Source: Nitrospiraceae bacterium UBA2166 (GTDB lineage: Bacteria > Nitrospirota > Nitrospiria > Nitrospirales > UBA2166). Taken from it: a stretch of DNA of 28,832 bases. A program made the position numbers and the translations under genes. The stretch covers positions 7,275-36,106 of the forward strand of contig DCWI01000009.1 in assembly GCA_002328825.1 (NCBI GenBank), read 5' to 3'. Under the pieces are notes generated by a model. It was not told the origin of the DNA. It did not search any database and worked only from the letters and a program-made list of their open reading frames with translations. Within the stretch, counting starts at the first letter, position 1, and each line of letters opens with the position of its first letter. Of this stretch, positions 22,982-28,832 are shown in pieces.

Positions 22982-24205
22982 ATGAGTTTGGTCGTTCAGA
23001 AATACGGGGGAACTTCGGTTGGGACGGTTGATCGAATCAAAGACATTGCAGGGAGGATCGCTGCGGTGACGCGGGACAATCATCGCATTGTGGTCGTGGT
23101 CTCTGCAATGAATCATGAAACCGATCGATTGATGATGCTTGCACATGAGATTTCAGCTCAGCCTGATGCGAGAGAGTTGGATTTGCTCCTTTCGAGTGGC
23201 GAGCGCACCACCATCGCCTTGGTTGCAATGATGCTTAAGGAGCTGGGAGTGAAAGCGCAATCATTTACTGGGCGGCAAGTTGGTATTTTTACCAACAGTG
23301 CTCATACAAAGGCTAGGATTGAGAGGGTAGTGGCAGATAGAATTACGGCTGCCCTAGAACATAAGTTTGTGCCGATTGTTGCGGGGTTTCAGGGAATTAA
23401 TGAGCAATCAGATGTTACCACGCTTGGTCGTGGTGGTTCGGATCTTACAGCGATCGCGTTGGCGGCATCGTTACATGCGGATCGGTGTGAGATTTATACG
23501 GATGTTGATGGAGTCTACACGGCTGATCCACGAATCGTACCGACGGCAAAACGGCTGGATTGCATTTCTTACGAGGAAATGCTTGAGATGGCTAGTCTTG
23601 GGGCAAAGGTGCTTCAGGATCGGGCTGTTGTGTTTGCGGCAAACCATCAGGTGAGAATTGTGGTAAAGTCAAGTTTTGCCAACGGTTCTGGGACCAAGGT
23701 AATTAAGGAACATAAGGGAATGGAGCGGAACGCTGTCTCTGGCGTGACCTATGATCGTAATCAAGCCAAGGTTACTCTTGTTGGTGTGCCAGATACGCCT
23801 GGCATAGCCGCGCGTATTTTTGATCCGGTCGCGCAGGCCAATATTATCGTCGATATGATCATCCAAAACATAGGTCAGGATGCGATGACAGATGTATCCT
23901 TTACCGTGACGAAGGATGATGTTTCGAGGGCAATTGAGGTAATGAATTGTGTTGCACAGGAAATTCACGCAAAACGCGTTGAAGTGACGCGAGATATTGC
24001 CAAAGTGTCACTCGTTGGAGTTGGAATGCGTGCTCATTCTGGAGTTGCGGCAAAAATGTTTGTCGTGATGGCCAACGAGGGTATTAACATTATGATGATC
24101 AGCACCTCTGAAATTAAGATTTCTTGCGTGATCGAAGAAAAGTATGTTGAGACCGCAGTGGAGTTGCTTCATAGGGAGTTCGAGCTTGATAAGGCAGTGC
24201 GATGA
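22982..24205 (+). CDS. lysC: Aspartate kinase
   Basis: This 407-residue kinase phosphorylates aspartate, the first step to lysine, threonine and methionine. I start at ATG 22982 (MSLVVQKYGGTSVG), the usual family start; ATG 22970 adds four residues. The nucleotide/substrate blocks are KYGGTSVG (7-14), LLSSGERTTIALVAMML and TTLGRGGSDLTAIALAA. Two ACT domains follow (about 260-400, TLVGVPDTPGIAARIF and SLVGVGMRAHSGVAAKMF), expected sites of lysine and/or threonine feedback. Its stop overlaps the next gene as ATGA, so the SUMF1-like lipoprotein is coupled to it. Confidence 0.96.
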   Translation: MSLVVQKYGGTSVGTVDRIKDIAGRIAAVTRDNHRIVVVVSAMNHETDRLMMLAHEISAQPDARELDLLLSSGERTTIALVAMMLKELGVKAQSFTGRQVGIFTNSAHTKARIERVVADRITAALEHKFVPIVAGFQGINEQSDVTTLGRGGSDLTAIALAASLHADRCEIYTDVDGVYTADPRIVPTAKRLDCISYEEMLEMASLGAKVLQDRAVVFAANHQVRIVVKSSFANGSGTKVIKEHKGMERNAVSGVTYDRNQAKVTLVGVPDTPGIAARIFDPVAQANIIVDMIIQNIGQDAMTDVSFTVTKDDVSRAIEVMNCVAQEIHAKRVEVTRDIAKVSLVGVGMRAHSGVAAKMFVVMANEGINIMMISTSEIKISCVIEEKYVETAVELLHREFELDKAVR

Positions 24206-25173
24206 CAGGGAGGCGTTGTGCCGTAGTCGCTCAAGCAGGTTTCTGCTTTAGTGTGATCTTGGTTGTTGTGTTTTGTAGTGGGGTTATCGCGTGTGCAGCG
24301 TCCGGGGAAGAAACAGAAACAGAGAAGCATAATCAAGATGCTGGTGCTTCGGATGATAGCGGCGCAAAGGAACTACGTCGAGGCGAAATTGACAGAACTA
24401 ACAGGGAACTCAAAATTATCCAAGCTGCAATCTTGGAGGGGCTTAAGGGAAAAGGGGTTGTTCCACCTAGCGATATGGGGCTCATCCCTTCTGGTACGTT
24501 TATCATGGGGTTGGATGAGACTGACATCCCCGGCTTAAAGCCGGCTCATCGGGTCTACCTTGATGCTTATTGGATCGATCAATTTCTGGTGACTAATGCA
24601 GCCTACCGAGTATGCGTTGAAGCACATGTGTGTCGTCCTCCTATGGATAGACCCGGAGGATTTTTAAATCGGAAGGCCTATCATGACAACCCTGAATTCG
24701 ACAAATTTCCGGTAAACTATGTGCGCCATGAGCATGCGGTTGTTTATTGTCAATGGGCAGAAAAGCGTTTACCTTCGGAGGCGGAGTGGGAAAAAGCAGC
24801 ACGTGGTGACGATGGACGGCTGTATCCTTGGGGAGACGAGGTACCAGAAAGGTTTCGTGAGACTGATTCGAAATTCCTATCTGTCCCGCAGGTCTATCCT
24901 GTGGGATCAATGCCGGAGTTTGCGAGTCCATATGGGGTAATGGATATGGGCGGGAGCATGTGGGAATGGGTCGCGGATTCATACAGCGGAGATTATTATG
25001 CGAATGGTTCAGTAGTAAATCCCAAGGGGCCACAAGCTCACATGACAAAAGTGAAACGAGGGGGCGATCACTTTATTCTCACACCGTGGGCTGTGGTCAG
25101 GAGTCCGGAATGGACACGTGATTCAAATCCCAACGTCGGGTTTCGATGTGCAAAGGATCTCACCATCCCATGA
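24202..25173 (+). CDS. SUMF1/FGE-sulfatase-fold lipoprotein, probably not a formylglycine enzyme
   Basis: This 323-residue protein has a hydrophobic N-terminus ending in the lipobox-like VIAC (C31), then a charged linker to about residue 90. A SUMF1-type domain covers about 92-318 (MGLIPSGTFIMG, YCQWAEKRLPSEAEWEKAARG, YPWGDE, MDMGGSMWEWVAD, VKRGGDHF, FRCAKD). The two active-site cysteines that formylglycine-generating enzymes carry after the RGGS-type motif are missing (RGGDHFILTPWAVVRSPEW). It is therefore likely a non-FGE member with an extracytoplasmic structural, binding or other role. It overlaps lysC and cimA by 4 bp each, an unusual place for an envelope lipoprotein. Confidence 0.88.
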   Translation: MTGRRCAVVAQAGFCFSVILVVVFCSGVIACAASGEETETEKHNQDAGASDDSGAKELRRGEIDRTNRELKIIQAAILEGLKGKGVVPPSDMGLIPSGTFIMGLDETDIPGLKPAHRVYLDAYWIDQFLVTNAAYRVCVEAHVCRPPMDRPGGFLNRKAYHDNPEFDKFPVNYVRHEHAVVYCQWAEKRLPSEAEWEKAARGDDGRLYPWGDEVPERFRETDSKFLSVPQVYPVGSMPEFASPYGVMDMGGSMWEWVADSYSGDYYANGSVVNPKGPQAHMTKVKRGGDHFILTPWAVVRSPEWTRDSNPNVGFRCAKDLTIP

Positions 25174-26819
25174 GTAAACGGACGATCGAGATCTATGATA
25201 CCACCTTACGTGATGGGGCGCAGTCAATTGATGTGGCCTTTTCAGCGAACGACAAAGGTCTTATTGCGCATAAGTTGGATGAACTGGGGGTTAACTTCAT
25301 TGAGGGAGGATGGCCTGGATCAAATCCAAAGGATATCGAATTTTTCAGAACGATGAAGAGGCATCCTCTCACTCACGCTAAAATAGTGGCCTTTGGATCG
25401 ACACGCAAGGCGGCGCTGCGAGTCCATAATGATCCGAATCTGCAGGCCTTGTTGAAAGCAGACACAGAGGTCATCACTATTTTTGGAAAAAGCTGGGTGT
25501 TGCATGTTTCCACTGCGCTTGGGATTTCGCGCGCTAAGAATCTTGAAATCATTTCGGACTCGGTTGCCTACTTATGTAGTCACGGGAAAGAGGTGATCTA
25601 TGATGCCGAACATTTCTTTGATGGATTTAAGGCTGATCCTGACTATGCATTGAAGACATTGGAAAGTGCTGCAAAGGCGGGTGCGACGAGGCTGGTGTTG
25701 TGTGATACCAACGGTGCTATGCTGCCGTGGGAAGTTCGCGAGATTGTCACCAAGGTAGCAAAGGAGACAAAAACACCAATCGGAATTCATGCGCATAACG
25801 ATGGGGAAATGGCAGTGGCCAATTCTCTCATGGCGGTTAAAAGTGGGGCCACTCAGGTGCAGGGAACGATCAATGGTATTGGGGAACGGTGTGGGAATGC
25901 CAATTTGTGCTCCGTTGTTCCCAATCTGAAGTTAAAAATGGATAGAGAGTGCCTTACTAGTGAACAGATGCAGAAACTTCAAGGAGTGTCGCGTTTCGTG
26001 TACGAGGTTGCCAATTTGTCACCGGATAAACGCCAGCCTTATGTTGGGGAAGCCGCGTTTACTCACAAGGGAGGCGTGCACATTCATGCGGTTGAGAAGC
26101 ATCCCACCACCTATGAACATATTACGCCTGAAGCGGTTGGGAATCGCCGGAAGATTCTCATATCGGATAATGCAGGACGCAGTGCGCTCTTAGCTAAAGC
26201 CAAGGGTTTTAACCTTCCGCTGTCAAAGGGCAGTCCGCAATTGGACGTGCTTCTGCGTGAGTTAAAGGATCGCGAGCATCAAGGATTTCAATTTGAGGGG
26301 GCTGAGGGGTCGTTTGAGTTGCTGATGCGAAAGGTGCTTGGATCGTCTGTTGAATCGTTCGAACTGCTTGGGTTTCGGGTGATTGTTGAAAAGAGAGATG
26401 TGAACCAGGAAACGGTGTCAGAAGCGACCATTATGGTGCGCGTTGGAGACCGAGTTGAACATTGTGTGGCGGATGGAAATGGACCGGTGCATGCGTTAGA
26501 TAACGCTCTTAGGAAAGCTTTGGAGCTGTTTTACCCGGAACTTAGAGATGTCCAACTCCGGGATTATAAGGTTCGTGTACTGACTGGTGTGCACGGAACA
26601 GCATCGAAGGTTCGTGTCTTGATTGTGTCGGGGGATCGTGAGCGGGAATGGAATACGGTTGGAGTTTCAGGTAATATTATCGATGCGAGTTGGCAGGCGC
26701 TTGCGGATAGCGTCGAACTTTGCCTCTTTCGTGAACACATGGCAAAGGCGAATCCAGAGCCAAAGAGGAACTTGAGGAAAGGACATGAGAAAAGCAGACC
26801 TGTCACACGAACTGTTTGA
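25170..26819 (+). CDS. cimA: (R)-Citramalate synthase
   Basis: This 549-residue enzyme condenses pyruvate and acetyl-CoA to citramalate, opening the threonine-independent route to isoleucine. ATG 25170 is chosen because it gives MSKRTIEIYDTTLRDGAQ, the family start, and an ATGA overlap with the gene before. The HMGL-like barrel includes YDTTLRDGAQ, GGWPGSNPKD, the metal motif GIHAHND and NGIGERCGNANL. HKGGVHIHAVEKHPTTYEHI and a C-terminal LeuA-type regulatory domain (about 390-520) follow. Subtype is the long bacterial CimA with homology to isopropylmalate synthase. Its end overlaps the IHF-like gene by 35 bp. Confidence 0.95.
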   Translation: MSKRTIEIYDTTLRDGAQSIDVAFSANDKGLIAHKLDELGVNFIEGGWPGSNPKDIEFFRTMKRHPLTHAKIVAFGSTRKAALRVHNDPNLQALLKADTEVITIFGKSWVLHVSTALGISRAKNLEIISDSVAYLCSHGKEVIYDAEHFFDGFKADPDYALKTLESAAKAGATRLVLCDTNGAMLPWEVREIVTKVAKETKTPIGIHAHNDGEMAVANSLMAVKSGATQVQGTINGIGERCGNANLCSVVPNLKLKMDRECLTSEQMQKLQGVSRFVYEVANLSPDKRQPYVGEAAFTHKGGVHIHAVEKHPTTYEHITPEAVGNRRKILISDNAGRSALLAKAKGFNLPLSKGSPQLDVLLRELKDREHQGFQFEGAEGSFELLMRKVLGSSVESFELLGFRVIVEKRDVNQETVSEATIMVRVGDRVEHCVADGNGPVHALDNALRKALELFYPELRDVQLRDYKVRVLTGVHGTASKVRVLIVSGDREREWNTVGVSGNIIDASWQALADSVELCLFREHMAKANPEPKRNLRKGHEKSRPVTRTV

Positions 26820-27063
26820 AAAAGTCGGGATTTCCAAACGGGATGCCGCACGTATTGTCGATAATGTTTTCTCGTCTATCAGGCAAACCCTGAAAAAAGG
26901 CGAATCGGTCAAAATTACTGGGTTTGGATGCTTTATGGTGCGAAGCAAGAGTTCGCGTAAAGGAAGAAATCCTCGAACTGGAGAAGAAATAGGCATTGCA
27001 CCACGCCGGGTTGTGAGTTTTCGGCCAAGTCAGGTGTTCAAACGGCATGTCAACCATAGCTGA
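26785..27063 (+). CDS. HU/IHF-family DNA-bending protein, IHF-alpha-like
   Basis: This 92-residue protein has the HU/IHF fold: a helical dimer region (MRKADLSHELFEKVGISKRD), strands (VKITGFGCFMVR) and the beta-arm with the family signature GRNPRTGEE, followed by the helical C-terminus VSFRPSQVFKRHV. The arm and start resemble IHF subunit alpha. GAGGAAAGG precedes the ATG, so the start inside cimA is solid (35-bp overlap). It should bend DNA as a homo- or heterodimer. The MerR-type gene directly follows, an arrangement also seen in other bacteria. Assignment to IHF versus HU is not decisive. Confidence 0.92.
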   Translation: MRKADLSHELFEKVGISKRDAARIVDNVFSSIRQTLKKGESVKITGFGCFMVRSKSSRKGRNPRTGEEIGIAPRRVVSFRPSQVFKRHVNHS

Positions 27064-27406
27064 ACATCCGAAGACCAAGAAAATTTTCTACAAAATAGGG
27101 GAAGTCAGCGATATTACTCAGGTGCCCGCCTATGTACTCAGATTCTGGGAATCTGAATTTAAGTTTCTTAAGCCAGGAAAGGGTCCAGGGCGACGACGGG
27201 TGTATGTTGAGCGGGATATTGAAACCGTGCTCACCATCAAGGGGTTGTTGTATGATGAAGGCTATACCCTCGAGGGGGTACGGCGTTGGTGGGGAAGAAA
27301 ATCTCGTGCGGAGTGTGACGCTTTGGTTAGCACACGGCTTCCTGAAGAGATACTCGATCATGTCAAAGTCGAATTAAGCGAGGTACTCAAGCTCGTCACG
27401 CCATAG
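27047..27406 (+). CDS. MerR-family transcriptional regulator
   Basis: This 119-residue protein has the MerR winged helix at residues 13-80: FYKIGEVSDITQVPAYVLRFWESEF, RRRVYVERDIETVLTIKGLLYDEGYTLEGVRRW. The C-terminal part is short, helical and lacks the metal-binding cysteines of MerR or CueR. It belongs to the small MerR group found beside IHF-alpha genes, whose target is generally unknown. It overlaps the IHF gene by 17 bp and is followed after 42 bp by a tRNA, so it is probably the last protein gene of this transcript. It is complete. Confidence 0.9.
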   Translation: MSTIAEHPKTKKIFYKIGEVSDITQVPAYVLRFWESEFKFLKPGKGPGRRRVYVERDIETVLTIKGLLYDEGYTLEGVRRWWGRKSRAECDALVSTRLPEEILDHVKVELSEVLKLVTP

Positions 27407-27448
27407 TGTGGGAAGGCACAGGAAAAACGTCAAAGCACTGCAGTGTTC

Positions 27449-27525
27449 CGGGGCGTAGCGCAGCCAGGTAGCGCACTCGCTTGGGGTGCGAGAGGTCGGC
27501 CGTTCAAATCGGCTCGCCCCGACCA
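27449..27525 (+). tRNA. tRNA-Pro (anticodon GGG)
   Basis: A full cloverleaf is visible. The acceptor stem CGGGGCG pairs with CGCCCCG, the D stem GCGC with GCGC, the anticodon stem CTCGC with GCGAG around loop TTGGGGT, and the T stem GGCCG with CGGCT around TTCAAAT. The discriminator is A and CCA is encoded. Loop positions 34-36 are GGG with G37, so it reads proline codons CCC and CCT. The gene lies 42 bp after the MerR gene without an obvious own promoter. Confidence 0.96.
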
Positions 27526-27541
27526 GTTATGGGAAAAGGTT

Positions 27542-27595
27542 AGCAGTCAGTGGTTAGCTCAACCGCCATTATCTTTTGACTGAGCGCTGACTGCT
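27542..27595 (+). repeat. Imperfect inverted repeat after the tRNA
   Basis: AGCAGTCAG (27542-27550) pairs with CTGACTGCT (27587-27595), and inside it GCTCA (27557-27561) pairs with TGAGC (27581-27585). The T-run expected of an intrinsic terminator is missing on the plus strand (GATCGCGGC follows). It may be a tRNA processing or transcription-stop hairpin or a dispersed intergenic repeat; checking other copies in the genome would decide. Confidence 0.5.
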
Positions 27596-27608
27596 GATCG
27601 CGGCTTGC

Positions 27609-28193
27609 ATGTTCCATGACCTTGTACAGTGGATGCTTGAGTGGGCAGGATCTCCCTATGCGGTCTGGGTGTTGTTTTTTGTCGCGCTTGCCGAAGCATC
27701 TTTTTTTCCAATTCCTCCTGATGTCCTTCTCATTGCGCTACTTTTGAGTGATTCGGATGGTGGTATGTATCTGGCTGCAGTGACAACGGCTGGATCAGTG
27801 ATTGGTGGAGGTATAGGGTATTGCATCGGGTTTTGGGGAGGGCGTCCGGTTCTCAAGCGATTTGTTGTCGAGAACACCATAGGAAAAATTCAGAGGCAAT
27901 TTGATCGTTATGGAGGATGGGCGGTTGGCATTGCGGGTTTCACCCCCATCCCGTACAAGGCATTTACGATTGCTTCCGGAGTATTTGCATTGAAGTTTCC
28001 TGTATTTATGATGGCGTCATTTGTGGGGCGAGGCGGGCGTTTTTTTATGGTTGCGGGATCGATTCAGCTTTTTGGGGCACAGATGGTTGAGCTAATCGAT
28101 CGCTACTTCAATATAGTCTCACTTGTGCTGATTGTTGTGGTTGCAGGGAGTGTCTTGCTCGTCCACTTTTTACGAAAAACTGGTCCCGTATAG
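27609..28193 (+). CDS. YqaA/DedA-like VTT-domain membrane protein
   Basis: This 194-residue integral membrane protein has four to five hydrophobic segments (WVLFFVALAEASFFPIPPDVLLIALLL; AAVTTAGSVIGGGIGYCIGFWGG; IVSLVLIVVVAGSVLLV). The re-entrant motif PIPPD near residues 34-38 and the block GIAGFTPIPYKAFTIASGVF (about 108-127) mark the YqaA branch of the DedA/SNARE-associated (VTT) family. Related proteins act in lipid scrambling or flipping, or in envelope homeostasis; substrate unknown here. It is 13 bp upstream of cysS and probably co-transcribed. The ATG has no clear ribosome site. Confidence 0.88.
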   Translation: MFHDLVQWMLEWAGSPYAVWVLFFVALAEASFFPIPPDVLLIALLLSDSDGGMYLAAVTTAGSVIGGGIGYCIGFWGGRPVLKRFVVENTIGKIQRQFDRYGGWAVGIAGFTPIPYKAFTIASGVFALKFPVFMMASFVGRGGRFFMVAGSIQLFGAQMVELIDRYFNIVSLVLIVVVAGSVLLVHFLRKTGPV

Positions 28194-28206
28194 TCTGGGG
28201 TTTTCT

Positions 28207-28832
28207 ATGCTCATGATCTATAACACTATGAGTGGAACAAAGGAGGCCTTTGAGCCGTTGGTTTCGGGTCAGGTTGGGATATATGTGTGTGGCGTGACGG
28301 TGTATGACGAATGTCACCTTGGCCATGCGCGAAGCGCCATCGTTTTCGATACCATTCGGCGCTATCTTCAATGGAGAGGGTTTGCGGTCACTTACGTTAG
28401 AAATTTTACGGACGTAGATGACAAGATCATCGCTCGCGCTAACCGAGAAGCACGAGATTGGGTAGAGATTGTGGCGCAATACATTGATGCGTTTTCACGT
28501 GATATGGAGAGATTGCGTGTGACTGTTCCGAATCAGGAACCGCGCGCGACGGAACACATGGCAGAAATTATTCGCATGGTCGCTAGCTTGATTGACAAAG
28601 GGGTGGCATACGTGGTGGGCGGGGATGTGTATTATCGCGTAGAAGGATTTTCAGGCTATGGATGCCTCTCTCAACGAAAGCTTGCTGACATGCTTGCGGG
28701 TGCTCGTGTTGACGTTGACGAACGTAAACGCCATCCGATGGATTTTGCGCTGTGGAAAGCTTCGAAGTTGGGAGAGCCCTCGTGGGAAAGTCCGTGGGGG
28801 CGTGGGCGACCTGGGTGGCATATTGAATGTTC
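28207..28832 (+). CDS. cysS: Cysteinyl-tRNA synthetase, N-terminal part (3' end outside window)
   Basis: At least 208 codons of this class I synthetase are present. ATG 28207 gives MLMIYNTMSGTKEAFEPLVS, matching the usual start; ATG 28213 is two codons later. The zinc cysteine and HIGH region read YVCGVTVYDECHLGHARS, with HLGH in place of HIGH as is normal for CysRS. RNFTDVDDKIIARA follows, and the window ends in GRGRPGWHIEC, which contains the second zinc cysteine. The KMSKS motif and anticodon-binding region lie outside the window. Nothing unusual is seen in this part. Confidence 0.95.
   Translation, partial: MLMIYNTMSGTKEAFEPLVSGQVGIYVCGVTVYDECHLGHARSAIVFDTIRRYLQWRGFAVTYVRNFTDVDDKIIARANREARDWVEIVAQYIDAFSRDMERLRVTVPNQEPRATEHMAEIIRMVASLIDKGVAYVVGGDVYYRVEGFSGYGCLSQRKLADMLAGARVDVDERKRHPMDFALWKASKLGEPSWESPWGRGRPGWHIEC

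Noticed and set aside
24202..25173. Calling the SUMF1-domain protein a formylglycine-generating enzyme
   Set aside because: The active-site cysteine pair after the RGG motif is absent and no sulfatase gene is nearby.

Overview
The window is a gene-dense bacterial chromosome segment of near-balanced base composition. It reads most like a Nitrospirota (Nitrospira-lineage) genome. That placement is inference, resting on the combination of a prolyl-tRNA synthetase of the short archaeal/eukaryotic-like form, citramalate synthase beside threonine genes, an IHF-MerR pair, a tiny bS22/COX24-like basic protein and two secreted trypsin-like proteases. No rRNA, phage, insertion sequence or CRISPR is visible, and one tRNA gene is present.

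Layout: (A) 1-2791, minus: a secreted protein with 14 Kelch-type repeats, then a CARDB-like domain and a bacterial beta-repeat domain. It runs off the left edge, and its upstream region carries a repeated 13-bp element. (B) 3207-11447, minus: ten tightly packed genes in transcription order: ferredoxin, lipA, ABC exporter, HtrA-like protease, queC, an unlisted 44-residue membrane protein, a DUF523/TudS-like protein, proS, nth and a lipocalin-like protein. (C) 11715-14283, plus: an iron-sulfur block divergent from the ferredoxin/lipA end, with an Rrf2 regulator, Nfu, Mrp/ApbC and DUF971. Lipoyl synthase and ferredoxin on one side and cluster carriers on the other make this about 4 kb centred on Fe-S metabolism. 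(D) 14349-14833, plus: a near-consensus sigma-70 promoter, a structured leader, a stand-alone Lrp/AsnC-type RAM domain and a 30-residue bS22-like protein. (E) 15012-18925, minus: a trypsin-like protease with a seven-fold Asp-rich C-terminal repeat, an SLC13-type permease with two RCK_C domains, and a small coiled-coil protein.

(F) 19292-28832, plus: a long co-directional run behind a good sigma-70 promoter: an aminotransferase, hom, thrC, lysC, a SUMF1-fold lipoprotein, cimA, an IHF-like gene, a MerR-type gene, tRNA-Pro(GGG), a YqaA/DedA-like protein and the 5' part of cysS. lysC, hom and thrC supply the aspartate-to-threonine route (homoserine kinase is not here). cimA starts a threonine-independent route to isoleucine. 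Many junctions are 4-bp ATGA overlaps or longer, implying translational coupling.

Most interesting items: the bS22-like mini-gene with its promoter and leader, the exact 13-residue Asp loop array on the second protease, the 7+7 Kelch organisation, the SUMF1-like lipoprotein lacking formylglycine-enzyme cysteines inside an amino-acid operon, and the unannotated 44-residue membrane protein next to queC.
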